Part shown: piece by piece, positions 33,496-44,177 of the stretch
Layout of the letters: each line of letters begins with the position of its first letter
Position numbering within the stretch: position 1 is the first letter of the stretch
Source of the DNA: Astyanax mexicanus
Taxonomy: Eukaryota; Chordata; Actinopteri; Characiformes; Acestrorhamphidae
NCBI RefSeq assembly: GCF_023375975.1
Contig: NW_026040045.1
Coordinates: 1,869,001 to 1,933,000 of the forward strand
DNA: 64,000 bases
Direction: 5' to 3'
Notes under the pieces: model-generated
Database searches by the model: none
What the model saw: the letters and a program-made list of their open reading frames with translations, nothing else
Told to the model about the DNA's origin: nothing
Translations under genes and position numbers: made by a program

Positions 33496-34178
33496 AATGG
33501 GGGATATACTGAATTAAATTTTGGTTTTACCAATACCAGCGGAAGGGAAACGTTTTTCTCATGGTTTGGGTATGCATGTTCAGCAACTGGGTGGAGGCTC
33601 CTTTTCTACAGGTACACGGGACGGCGAAGCAGTGACAGCGACATTCCTCAGAGATTTATCTCCGGCCTGGGTCTGCCGCAGCCGTGCTGGGGCAGTAGAA
33701 AAGGGTCATTATGACCATTAAATAAAATATTTTTTGCAAAATTGACACAACAAATAGGCATTAATTGGGTTAAGTGTTGTCCCTGGTCCTCCGGCAAAGC
33801 AGCGAAGAAAAACATAAACAGGTCTCAGTGCCTTTGAGAAAGTTTTCGGCAGACCCACACGTGAGATTAAGCTCGTCTCCACTGAACAAAAAGAGTTACT
33901 AGATCATTATCTCACGGTATTGCGTCTCGTGGTATGAGGCGTTTTCTGTTTTTGTCCAGGTGCAGTGCGGACGCAACCGGCCAACCAGCCTGCCACGACC
34001 ACAACCAGGTGGCTGATATGAGACCCCCGCAAGCGAAGGTGCTCCTAGTGGTCCAAACGGCCATGAAGATGGATGGAAGGAATACGCAAGAATGCTCCGA
34101 CTACATCTGAAGAAGTTTGAAAGATGATCAGCGCTGAAGGGCAAATTGTGATGGCAGTGCCGCAGCCATGGCTTAAAA

Positions 34179-35891
34179 ATGACACACTCAGGGAACTACG
34201 CTCCAAACTCCAAGCTGCCGAAAGAAAATGGCAAAAAAAAAAAAAAACAAGCAGACCTAAAAAATTACCAACTGCTCCTGGCTTCTTTTTCAGCCAACCT
34301 CACTACTGCTAAAGCTGAATTTTATCACAATAAATTCTGCTCTCTAACAGACTCCCGGAAACTATTTGCTACATTTAAATCACTACTCAACCCTCCGCCT
34401 CCTCCTCCGGCTACATGCCTTATGGCTGAAACACTTGCCTCATTCTTTACTGGCAAAGTGGCGGCCATCAGCAACCAGTTTACTGATGCACAATGTAGCA
34501 GTCCTACTGCATCCTCTACTGCCCGGTGTCCCTCCACCGAAGGCGTTGCTTTCTCCTCGTTCACTCCTCTCACTGAGAATGAGACACTGGCTCTCCTAAC
34601 ACGTAGCCGTCCTACTACGTGTCCGCTTGACCCAATTCCTTCAAACCTACTGCAAACCATCGCACCTGCAATCATTCCGGCTATCACTCACACCATCAAT
34701 GCCTCTTTAACTTCTGGTGTATTCCCCACTGCTTTCAAACAAGCACATGTGACACCACTGCTTAAAAAGCCTTCTCTCAACCCCGCCCAGGTTGACAACT
34801 ACAGACCGGTCTCACTGCTACCCTTTCTCTCTAAAACACTAGAAAGAGCAGTTCTAAATCAGGTCTCTGGCTTCCTCTCCCAGAATGACCTTCTGGACCA
34901 GAACCAATCTGGGTTCAAGAAAGGACACTCTACCGAGACGGCTCTGTTGTCTGTGACTGAAGCGTTGAAAACTGCCAGAGCTGCAGGACAGTCCTCAGTG
35001 CTCATTCTGCTGGACACGGTCAACCATGACTTCCTCCTAACTATACTCTCAAACATGGGGATCTCAGACAATGTGCTGTCATGGTTCAGATCGTACCTCA
35101 CTGGGCGCTCGTTCAAGGTGTCCTGGCAAGGACAGCTGTCCTCAGCCCGCTCCTTATCCACTGGGGTTCCCCAAGGTTCGGTACTGGGACCCCTTCTCTT
35201 CTCCATATACACCACCTCTCTTGGTCAGGTTGTCCGCTCACACGGATTTTCCTACCATTGCTTTGCTGATGACACCCAGCTATACCTGTCGTTCTCACCT
35301 GAAGATCACTCAATCTCTGCACGGATATCGCAGTGTCTCTCTGACATATCCTCATGGATGAAGGAGCATCACCTTCAATTAAATCTCTCAAAGACTGAAC
35401 TTCTGGTTATACCAGCAAAACCATCTTTTCAACACAACCTCTCTATAAGCATCGACTCTCTCTCTCTCTCTCTCTCACCGACAAAGGTTGCTAGGAACCT
35501 GGGTGTTCTGGTTGATGACCAACTCTCCTTCACGCACCATGTGGCCTCAGTTGCTCGGTCCTGCCGCTTTGCGCTCTATAACATCCGAAAAATTAGACCG
35601 TTCTTGACGCAACAGGCCACCCAACTCCTGGTGCAAGCGGTCGTCATCTCACGCCTCGACTACTGCAATGCCCTGCTAACTGGCCTCCCGGCCTGTGTAG
35701 TAAAACCACTCCAAATGATCCAGAATGCAGCAGCACGTCTGGTCTTCAACCAGCCAAAACCGGCACATGTCACCCCGCTGCTCATTGAGCTCCACTGGCT
35801 ACCGGTTGCTGCTCGCATCAAATTCAAAGCTCTTACAATCGCCTACAAGGTGATACAGAACAGGCTCCTTCCTACCTGCACTCGCTCCTGA
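34179..35891 (+). pseudogene. L2 ORF2 reverse transcriptase
   Basis: About 570 codons in one frame, joined to the upstream frame by an A-run slip near 34240. RT blocks: DNYRPVSLLPFLSKTLER, NQSGFKKGHSTETALL, GVPQGSVLGPLLFSIY and FADDTQLYLS (F-A-D-D). In motif A the sequence is ILLDTVNHDFL, whereas the family normally has LDLSAAFDTVNH. Six codons are missing in frame, removing one of the two aspartates and the linker of the catalytic strand. A frameshift near 35865 cuts off the C-terminal segment (TEQAPSYLHSLL type). The enzyme reverse-transcribes LINE RNA at the target; this copy should be inactive. Confidence 0.88.
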
Positions 35892-36013
35892 AGACTTACG
35901 CTACCTCCCGGCCGCTGCGCTCCTCCAGTGAACGTCGCCTCGCTTTACCAAACAAACACTCACACAAAGCAATCCAGACTGTTCTCATACAGAGTTCCCC
36001 AATGGTGGAACAA

Positions 36014-36219
36014 ACTACCTTCTACTACCAGATCAGGAGAATCTCTCGCTATCTTTAATAAACTCCTGAAGACAGAGCTCTTCAAAGAGCACTTACTCTC
36101 CTAACACCTCTAACTAACTACCTTCTACTACCAGATCAGGAGAATCTCTCACTATCTTTAATAAACTCCTGAAGACAGAGCTCTTCAAAGAGCACTTACT
36201 CTCCTAACACCTCTAACAC
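36014..36219 (+). repeat. 103-bp tandem duplication in the L2 3' region
   Basis: ACTACCTTCTACTACCAGAT begins at 36014 and again at 36117. Both copies run through the last RT codons (AAAGAGCACTTACTCTCC) with a few differences. Confidence 0.9.
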
Positions 36220-36407
36220 ACTAACTACTTCTAACCTCATTTCCTTCTTCCTCTCCTTCACTTCTCTATCCCTTTATTCCCATTTGACCTCCTTTTATCC
36301 CTATCCAAAGATGTTTTTCCTTTAAACTTATTTTACATTGTACTTGACTATTGTAAGTCGCTTTGGACAAAAGCGTCTGCCAAATGTAATGTAATGTAAT
36401 GTAATGT

Positions 36408-37680
36408 TTGCTGACCATCATAGAGACATTGTTATATGATTCTGATGAGGTTCATGTCATCTGGAGAAGAATGTTTTTGGCAGTACGCAAATTTCATAGC
36501 CCATACATCAGGTGTGATAATACGTGTTATGTTTGTGCTTTGATGCCACACGCTGCAGATGATCCATTTGTTTTTGAAATGTACACAGAAATCTATGGCA
36601 TTTTGTTTCGCTGAGTTCAGACGAGATATCACTCTCGTAACGCAGATTAGTTGACTAGAAAAGTTGCATATTAACACTATTGCCTAAATTACTTAAGTTT
36701 TTACACACAAAAAGGAAACTAAATGATTATTGAATTATAGACTCTTAACTGGATGTAGAAGACATAACTACATTATTAGATTAATTGACATGAATTAGTT
36801 CTCTTCTTAAGTTTAAATGAGAAGTATACAATAAATCATAACAAATAACTGTATTAATTACAACTTAAAACATAACTAAGAAAGATTCTTTTTATAAGTA
36901 ATAAAAAGTTCTGGAAAAAAAAAAACATACTTAAAATGTAAAGTGCTAAAGTAAAATAAAAGCACCAGTCCTTGTGTTTCTGAACCACTAACAAATTTAT
37001 CAGCAATGTAACACATAGAAACAGACATTAAAACTGCTTAACTTCCACCGCATCTCCACGAGAACCTGTAAAAAAGAGCGGAATGCAGCGCAGCACCGCG
37101 ACCAAAGTGAGAGCTCAGTGACAGATAATTAGATCACACTAAAGATGGTCCGAAAAATAAATAAACGTATTATTTAATACATTTAGCACGTTTAATCAGC
37201 TTCTCCTCATCCATTTCCTCACATGCTTGTGTGAGCCCCCTTTCAGTGAAAAGTCTCTTTTTATCACATATCTCTTGTTTAACATGAACTATTTTACATA
37301 CTTATTTGAAGTAAGGCTGATTTTTTTTTTAAAAATCTAACTTTGGTGTACAGCGGCCGTAAGTAGATAAGTAACTCTTCACCTGCAGCACACATGCCCC
37401 TACCCTCAACTCAGAAACTTAGCAAATTACGCTATCTTTGCATAACACAAGTGCAATGTAAATTTCAGCTCAACATCGCTAACAACTAATTAGATATTTT
37501 AGAATTAGGTATTTACGAAACATAAAAAACCTAACTACTACTCAAATCTTTTATTTCGAAAGATTTTCAGGGATACAGTGCAGCTCCTGCAAATTACGAA
37601 CCAGTAGGATTAAATAAAGAAACGGGGCCTGAGATATTTATTTAATGAAAATAATGTATAAAATATGATTGATTAGAATC
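36408..37680. other. Unassigned AT-rich stretch
   Basis: No gene recognised. A 68-codon frame at 36408-36614 starts in the LINE tail and has no known motif. The 3' edge is a purine tract, CAAAGGGGGGA (37680-37690), directly before an LTR-like sequence. This stretch may therefore be the 3' internal part of an LTR element without recognisable env. Confidence 0.4.
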
Positions 37681-37692
37681 AAAGGGGGGAAT

Positions 37693-38675
37693 TGTGATGG
37701 AAATTTATTAATTTAAGGTGATTCATAATCAATAAGGAGGGTAAATTATTCCTAAATTATGTACGTAATTTTGACTGAAGATATTGACTAGCTGCAGAGA
37801 TTAGAATGTGCGTACGTGGCTCACATGGGAGTGCAGGACAGGTGACCACACGATCACATCCCTGAGGCATCAACCATAAAACATACGTGGCACAAGTTAC
37901 TGACCAGTGTACTGGAAGGTTCTGGAAGCTACATGTCATTAAAGTGTAAGCTTCACCCTGGCCCCAGGCTGTAGGAATGTCAAATTTCAAATTTATTTGT
38001 ATAGCGCTTTTTACAACTGGTGTTGGCACAAAGCAGCTTTACAGAAACATGATTACAGGACAAAGAATCAGGCAAAACATTACACATAGAAAATACAGAA
38101 TACAGAACCCCCAGTGAGCGCGGAGGCAAGGAAAAACTCCCTCAGAGCTGCAGGAGGAGGAAGAAACCTTGGGAGGACCAAGACTCACATTTGAGGGGGG
38201 ACCATCCTACCACTGGTCAAACGGCTTTTAAATTAATTTTAAAAAGTCTTTTATACATCCACATAGGTTTTATATATTCAGGAGTGTAAAAGCGCCACTA
38301 ATGGCTTGGATGTAATCAGTAGTGGAGAGTAAGATGGATGATGAGCAGCTGATCTGTGGTGGTGGTGGTGGAGAAGAGCTGACTTCAGAAACTTCCATCA
38401 GTCTGGCCGGACAGGAGACGCGAGAATGCACCGACCGACTGGTCAACGTGGACTTTTTTACCATATAAGGCAATGCTTTTTTACCATGTAAGGCAATGGC
38501 CTGAGGGGACCTAAAAAGGTTCAAATACTGAGATGTTGGCTGTACAGGGGGAGAGACTTGAACACATGCTTTGAAATGTATTCTGTCTTTTCTCCAATTA
38601 AATAATTGCTACTCACTTGATCCAGACTCAGATGTTTCGTGTTTGTTCTATCACTAATCTTTATTTTCCACCACA
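37693..38675 (+). mobile_element. Probable LTR of an ERV/LTR retroelement
   Basis: Begins TGTGATGG right after a retrovirus-style polypurine tract (AAAGGGGGGAAT) and ends CCACCACA where satellite (GACCC) begins. The termini are near-inverted (TGTGATGG versus TGTGGTGG). The last 120 bp look like R-U5 (TTAAATAATTGCTACTCACT, then GTTTCGTGTTTGTTC). No second LTR is found, so it is either the 3' LTR of a truncated element or a chance fit. A common fish interspersed repeat lies inside. Confidence 0.6.
37979..38215 (+). repeat. Widespread teleost interspersed repeat
   Basis: Contains the recurring blocks ATTTATTTGTATAGCGCTTT, AAAGCAGCTTTACAGAAA, GGAAAAACTCCCTCAGA and GAAGAAACCTTGGGAGGA. I know this block order from many fish genomes. 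I cannot name its class reliably. Confidence 0.7.
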
Positions 38676-40261
38676 GACCCAAAAATATTTTGACCCAAAA
38701 AAATCTTCGAAAAATTGAGATTTTTTTTTTACGATTTTATTAGTTTTTTTGGGTCAAAATATTTTTGAGTCCCAAAATTTTGGGACCCAAAAAAATTTTG
38801 ATCCCAAAAAACTTTTAAAAATTTTGACCCCAAAAAATCTACAAAAAATTTTGGGACCCAAAAAAACAAGAAAATCTACAAAAAATTTTGGGACCCAAAA
38901 ATATTTTGACCCGAAAAAATCTTCGAAAAATTTTGAGACCCGAAAAAATTTTGACCCAAAAAAACGTTGAAAAATGTTGACCTCAAAAAATCTACGAAAA
39001 ATTTTGAGACCCGAAAATATTTTGACCCAAAAAAACTTCAAAACATTTTGGGACCCAAAAAAAAACGTTGAAAACTTTTTGGGACCCAAAAAAATTTTGA
39101 CCCCAAAAAATCTAAGAAAAATTTTGGGAGCCAAAAAAACAAAAAAATCTATGAAAAAAATTTTTTAGACCCGAAAAAAATTTGACCCAAAAAAACGTTG
39201 AAAAATTTTGACCCCAAAAAATCTAAGAAAAAAATTTGGGAGCCAAAAAAACAAAAAAATCAACGAAAAACTTTTTAGACCCCGAAAAATTTTGACCCAA
39301 AAAAATCTACGAAAAATTTTGGGACCCAAAAAAATCTACGAAAAATTTTGGGACCCAAAAAAATATTGACCCAAAAAATCTTCAAATGATTTTGAGACCC
39401 GAAAATATTTTGACCCAAAAAAAACTTCGAAAAATTCTGGGACCCAAATAAACTTACGCTAAATTTGATACCCCAAAAAAATAAATTTTGGGCTCCAAAA
39501 AAATCTTTAAAAAATTTTGGGACCCAAAAATATTTTGACCCAAAAAAACTTCGAAACATTTTGGGACCCCAAAAATTTTGACCCAAATAAAATCATCAAA
39601 AAAAATCTTCGAAAAATTTTTGACCCAAAAAAACGTTGAAAAATGTTGACCCCAAAAAATCTTCGAAAAATTTTGAGACCCGAAAATACTTTGACCCAAA
39701 AAAACGAAAAATTTTGGGACCCAAATAAATTTACGCAAAATTTGATACCCTAAAGAAATTAATTTTGGGCTCCAAAATTAAATACTCCAAAAAAATTTTA
39801 CCCAAATTAATCTTCGAAACATTTTGGGATCTAAAAAAAATTTTGACCAAAAAAAACTTTGAACAATTTTGGGACCCAAAAAAACTTTGAAAGATTTTGG
39901 GGCCCAAATAAATTTACAAAAAATTTGATACCCCAAAAAAATTAATTTTGGGACCCCAAAAAAAACGTTAAACTTTTTGGGACCCGAAAATATTTTGACC
40001 CCAAAAAATCTAAGAAAAATGTTGGGAGCCAAAAAAATCTACGAAAAAATTTGGGACCCAAAAAAATTTTGACCCAAAATAATCTTCGAAAAACTTTTAG
40101 ACCCGAAAAAATTTTGACCCCAAAAAATGTAAGAAAAATTTTGGGACCCAAAAAAATCTTCGAAAAATTTTGGGACCCAAAATATTTTGACCCCAAAAAA
40201 AAAATATTGAAATATTTTGAGACCAAAAAAAATCCACGAAAAATTTTGAGACCCGAAAAAA
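38676..40261 (+). repeat. AT-rich satellite block 2
   Basis: Same unit as block 1, same orientation. It starts with a foldback: 38677-38705 is inverted at 38743-38770 (about 27 of 29 bases). Some units have GGGAGCC or GGGCTCC in place of GGGACCC near 39125-39490 and 39770. Confidence 0.93.
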
Positions 40262-40374
40262 GTGGAGTTATGTATCATAACTAAGTTTTGAGAGTGATCC
40301 ACGCCCTCACTCCTCCCACTTCCTTCCCTATTTAAACCGTCACTTCCTCTCTACCTGCTCATTGAACAAACCTC
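40262..40374 (+). repeat. Split repeat A1
   Basis: 113 bp, a few mismatches to A2. It contains the dyad GTTATGTATCATAAC and a TATTTAAA box about 70 bp downstream, so it may carry the promoter. Confidence 0.85.
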
Positions 40375-40639
40375 TCATGTGGTGTTGGCTCCTGCTCCCT
40401 TCCTGGTCCACGATGGTTCTGCATCTGTCTGTCTCCTGCGACCGGCTGCTCCCGTCCACCCTAGCTCCTCCACTGCCACTGCTCCAGGCTGCCTGTGATA
40501 TCCCTGCCGTGGGCCGGCTTGCTGACGGCCCGGAACTGACGTTCATGTGAATGCTGACCTCGTTTCGGAATTGTAGACAATTATCCAATGTGGTGTCCAT
40601 CCTTTGAGCGGGACAGGGTGCGTGGGTCGCATATGCTTC

Positions 40640-41770
40640 CTGCTTCCGTCATAATCCTCCTCGCCATGATCATAATCATCTTCGCCATCATAATCGTTGC
40701 CACCATATCTCTGCCTCCATCGCTGCTCTGTCTATTATATTGTGCCATTGTCATCACCACGATCCTTGGCACCCTCATCATCCTTACCTCCATCATCACC
40801 ATCGCAGTTGTCATCACTATCACACCCTCCATCACCTTCATCCCCTTTGTCATCATGCCACAATCTCTGCCTTTATCACTATTACCATTGCCTTTATCAT
40901 CCCTGCCATCATCAACATGGCCATCTTCACCATCGTCGTCATCGCCACCATCTCTGCCTGCATCACCTTCATCATCACCACCATAGTTGTCATCTTCGTG
41001 GCCGTCTTCATCGTCATCATCGCCGCCATCTTCTTGCCTGCATCTTCATCACTTTCACCTGCTTCGCCTGCATCATCGCTCTCGTCATGGCCATCTTTAT
41101 CGTCATCGTCATCATCGCCGCCATCTCCACCTGCATCACCTTCATCACCGCCGTAGTCTTCATCAAGGCTGTCTTCGTTACCATTGCCATCGTCTCTGCC
41201 GACATCACCGCCTTCTTCTTCATCGCTGCCATCTTCTCGCCTGCACATTCGTTGCTTTCACCTTCTTCGCCCACATCTTCTTCGCTCTCATCAACGGCAT
41301 GTTGAGCATCATCTCGCCCTCATCATGGCCATCTTCACCACAGCCATCATCGCCTCCATTGTCGCTGCTATAGTTATCGTTGTGGCTATCATCGTCATCG
41401 TAGTAGCCATCTTTATCCTCATCATTGGCGCAGTTTCTGCCTACATCACAATCATCATCGCCGCGATCTTCTCGCCTACGTCTTAATCATCTTCATCTTC
41501 TTCGCCTTCATCGCCATCGTCTTGGGCATCATCTTGCCCTCGCTATGGCCATCTACGTCATCATTGCCACCATCTCTGCCTATGTCATCGCCATCATCAT
41601 CGCCGCAACTTCATCGCTTTCACCGACCGCATAATCGCCACCATCTAGGACATAATCTCGCCCTCATCATTCCAATCTTTCATTGCCATCATAACAATCA
41701 CCCTCACCATACTAACCTTCGTCACTATGGTCGTCGCCGCCGCCATCGTCTTCGCCTCCTTACCCATCTT
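40640..41770 (+). repeat. Degenerate CAT/GCC triplet-rich tract
   Basis: About 1.1 kb dominated by ATC, GCC, CTC and TTC triplets in blurred register (CATCGTCATCATCGCCGCCA and similar). All frames are long and low-complexity (I/A/S/P, H-rich or D/E-rich by frame), so I do not call a gene. It looks like an old expanded triplet array that has accumulated substitutions. Confidence 0.8.
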
Positions 41771-41778
41771 CGCTACTT

Positions 41779-41937
41779 CAGTCCGTCTGTCCTCCCTGCC
41801 CATCCTCCATCATCCCAACACCAGTCCGTCTGTCCTCCCTGCCCATCCTCCATCATCCCAACACCAATCCGTCTGTCCTCCCTGCCCATCCTCCATCATC
41901 CCAATACCAGTCCGTCTGTCCTCCCTGCCCATCCTCC
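41779..41937 (+). repeat. 43-bp minisatellite, 3.7 copies
   Basis: Units begin CAGTCCGTCTGTCCTCCCTG at 41779, 41822, 41865 (CAATCC) and 41908. They are nearly identical, with 1-2 differences per copy. Confidence 0.95.
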
Positions 41938-42200
41938 TAACATTGGTCCCGCGGCCCAACCTCCCCTTTTTCCTGTGCAACCCGTGTTTTCCTCCCGGCC
42001 CGCTAGTCTAGTAGGGCGTTGCTCGGGTGTGGCCACTCATTTTCTCTCTCTCCCTCTCTCTCCCATTCCTCAGTCTGTCTGTCCTCCCTACTCTTCTTCT
42101 GTCTCCCATTGCTGCCATCTTCCCACTCCTTCTTCCCACTCCATCACCCCCCTCTTCCCCCGTCTTCCCTCACCACCTCCCCCCTTCTTGTTGGACCATC

Positions 42201-42353
42201 ATGAGCACCCCTTCTACCTTCCCCGGTCGCTCCTGCTACGCATGTGGCTCGGTGGCTTCTTTTGGGGCTTTTAAACTACATGTACAATATGTGCATCATT
42301 CCACTAAGTCGTTCAACACTACCTTTCCACTTCAACCGATTTCTGCCTCCTAG
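42201..42353 (+). other. Short ORF with a C2H2-like zinc finger
   Basis: 50 codons from ATG 42201 to TAG 42351-42353. It reads CYACGSVASFGAFKL, then HVQYVHH, giving C-x2-C ... H-x4-H with spacing close to a C2H2 finger. It lies inside the split-repeat element, so it could be a remnant of an element protein. I cannot assign a family, and chance is possible. Confidence 0.35.
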
Positions 42354-42604
42354 GACCTCACCCTCCATGCTGTTATTCCAGTACATTCCTATACTTGAAT
42401 AGACTGGCAGCACCTTCAAACACCTTACTTAATTATTCCCTACCTTTCTTTCCTTTGACTTCCGCACTGCCTTCCTCATTCTCATGCATCGGTTGATCTT
42501 TTGGCTTTCTCAAAGACTACAAGGTCGCACGGAGTTCCCAAGCCTTTCTCAGTCAGACCTCTTCTTAAATCCTTGCAGTGGTCTAAAGTTCTGATTTAAT
42601 TTTT

Positions 42605-43029
42605 GGGGCTTCGGCTTCAAGCTTTACAGTGAAGCTGCCCCGAACTCCATCCCAAATACTGTGAGTTCGCTCCCCCTCTTTTCTTCTTCTCTGCCCAGTC
42701 AAGGGCGTGGGTCAATACTAGCAAAGTGGAGTTATGTATCATAACTAAGTTTTGGGAGTGATCCAGGCCCTCACTCCTCCCACTTCCTTCCCTATTTAAA
42801 CTGTCACTTTCTCTCTACCTGCTCATTGAACAAACCTCGCACCCACCTCCTCCCCATCTTCCTCCTCCTTTAATTTTATTCTCTTCTCATGTTTCTCTTC
42901 ATGAGAGGGGGGCTTCGGCTTCACGCTTTACAGCGAAGCTGCCCCGAACTCCATCCCAAATACTGTGAGTTCACTCCCCCTCTTTTCTTCTTCTCTGCCC
43001 AGTCAAGGGCATGGGTCAATACTAGCAAA
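42605..43029 (+). repeat. Split repeats B1-A2-B2
   Basis: B1 (42605-42725) is joined without a gap to A2 (42726-42838). A 70-bp pyrimidine-rich spacer follows, then B2 (42909-43029). B1 and B2 differ at a few bases (for example GTGGGTC context GGGCGTGGG versus GGGCATGGG). Confidence 0.85.
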
Positions 43030-43666
43030 CTTAAATTTGGGACCCAAAAAAAATGTGAAACTTTGAAAAATTTTGGGTCCCAAAAAAATTTTGACCCCAA
43101 AAAACTTTAAAATTTTTTACCCAAAAAAGTCTACGAAAAATTTTAAGACCCGAAAAAACTTTGACAAACTTTGTGACCCAAAAAAAACTTCGAAAATTTT
43201 GAGACCCGAAAAAACTTCGAAAAATTTTGGGACCCAAAAAAATTTTGACCCCAAAAAACTTTAAAATTTTTTACCCAAAAAAGTCTACGAAAAATTTTAA
43301 GACCCGAAAAAACTTTGACAAACTTTGTGACCCAAAAAAAACTTCGAAAATTTTGAGACCCGAAAAAACTTCGAAAAATTTAGGGACCCAAATAAATATT
43401 GACCCAAAAAACTTTGAAAAATTTAGGGACCCAAATAAATATTGACCCAAAAAAACTTTGAAAAATTTTGGGACCCAAAAATAACTTCAAAAAATTTTGG
43501 AACCCAAAAAAATATTGACCCAAAAAAACTTTGAAAAATTTAGGGACCCAAATAAATATTGACCCAAAAAAACTTTGAAAAATTTTGGGACCCAAAAATA
43601 ACTTCAAAAAATTTTGGAACCCAAAAAATTTTGAGACCCGAAAAAACTTCGAAAAATTTAGGGACC
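43030..43666 (+). repeat. AT-rich satellite block 3
   Basis: Same unit and orientation. Contains a recent higher-order duplication: about 154 bp from GGGACCCAAAAAAATTTTGA at about 43074 recurs from about 43228. A shorter unit around 43430-43540 is also doubled. Confidence 0.92.
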
Positions 43667-44177
43667 TGTTACGACCCCTGGTCGTATTGTTTTTTTCTTT
43701 GTGTGCCCTCTGTGCTGTTTGTGTTTAGTTTTTAGTTGCAGGACCAGGATTGGCCACCGGGGGCGCACTCTATAAAAGGGCTAGAGGAAACCTGACCTGG
43801 GAGAGACGTTCAGGGCTCCTCCCCTTTCCTGACCTGGAACAACTTCCTGCCTAGACCAGTCTTTGGGTAAAGTAGGGGGTGAGTGCCATTTTGTTTTGCT
43901 ACCTTTTTCTCCTGTTTTGGTGACAGGTAGTCAGGGTAGTTTGTGTGTTTAGTTTTCTTTATTTTTGCAGGTTCAGTTAGTTGTCTTTGTTTGGTAGTTG
44001 GTTTATTTGTTATTTTGGCCTATGCTCACTCCTGAAGTCATATTCCCTTATTTTTATCAATATATTAATCCTGTTTTAATTCATTTTTAGTGTCTGGTGT
44101 TTGGTCTGGCAGAGGGTCTGGGGAGAGAGCCCACTCTCATTTTCTGTTACGGCCTGACCCTAGACCGGGTCGTAACA
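43667..44177 (+). mobile_element. Solo LTR inserted in a satellite unit
   Basis: 511 bp, ends TGTTACGACCC / GGGTCGTAACA (11-bp perfect terminal inverted repeats), flanked by GGACC duplications (43662-43666, 44178-44182). TATAAAAGG at 43771 gives a core promoter. It is polypyrimidine-rich downstream with AATCCTGTTTTAATTC near the end. The family is gypsy- or ERV-like. Confidence 0.9.

Larger units (their letters stand above)
30867..34144. other. Unassigned AT-rich stretch between gypsy C and the L2 LINE
   Basis: No convincing gene. An (ATT)n microsatellite lies at 31831-31872. AATAAA at about 32048, followed by ACCCTACATACTAAATTGGG near 32120, has the look of an LTR end plus leader, but no partner is seen. 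A perfect 12-bp hairpin sits at 33468-33495. At about 33840 one frame reads EKVFGRPTREIKLVS, which looks like old coding sequence of unknown origin. Short ORFs at 33406-33721 have no recognised domain. Confidence 0.5.
34145..36407 (+). mobile_element. L2-clade LINE, 5'-truncated, with intact 3' tail
   Basis: Starts within ORF2 at the segment reading LKNDTLRELRSKLQAAERKW and runs to a 3' end with GTAAGTCGCTTTGGACAAAA and a TGTAA-unit tail (about 36385-36407). That tail is characteristic of L2 LINEs and of SINEs that borrow their 3' end. The endonuclease is missing. The fragment at 2566-3219 is the same family in reverse orientation. Confidence 0.9.
40262..43029 (+). mobile_element. Composite element with split direct repeats (Ngaro/DIRS-like), non-autonomous
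   Basis: Repeat A (113 bp, GTGGAGTTATGTATCATAAC...CAAACCTC) occurs at 40262-40374 and 42726-42838. Repeat B (121 bp, GGGGCTTCGGCTTCA...ATACTAGCAAA) occurs at 42605-42725 and 42909-43029. The order is A1 - internal - B1 - A2 - 70 bp - B2, the layout known for Ngaro-type tyrosine-recombinase retrotransposons. Satellite flanks both sides with no clear target duplication, as expected for that class. No RT or recombinase is visible; the 2.2-kb interior is triplet-like repeat, a minisatellite and a short zinc-finger-like ORF. Alternative: tandem duplication of an unknown element with a deletion in the second copy. Confidence 0.55.

Noticed and set aside
33406..33721. Two overlapping ORFs of 102 and 66 codons
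   Set aside because: They overlap in different frames, include a hairpin, and show no recognisable motif.
40697..42274. ORFs of 100-250 codons (I/A/S/P-rich, H-rich or D/E-rich) in the triplet tract
   Set aside because: Open frames exist in several overlapping frames and both strands, as expected from degenerate ATC/GCC triplets; no recognisable protein feature.
42605..43029. Helitron end (hairpin TGCCC-AGTCAA-GGGCA before CTAG)
   Set aside because: The CTAG is followed by CAAA, not T. There is no TC start at 40262, and the repeat layout fits split direct repeats better.
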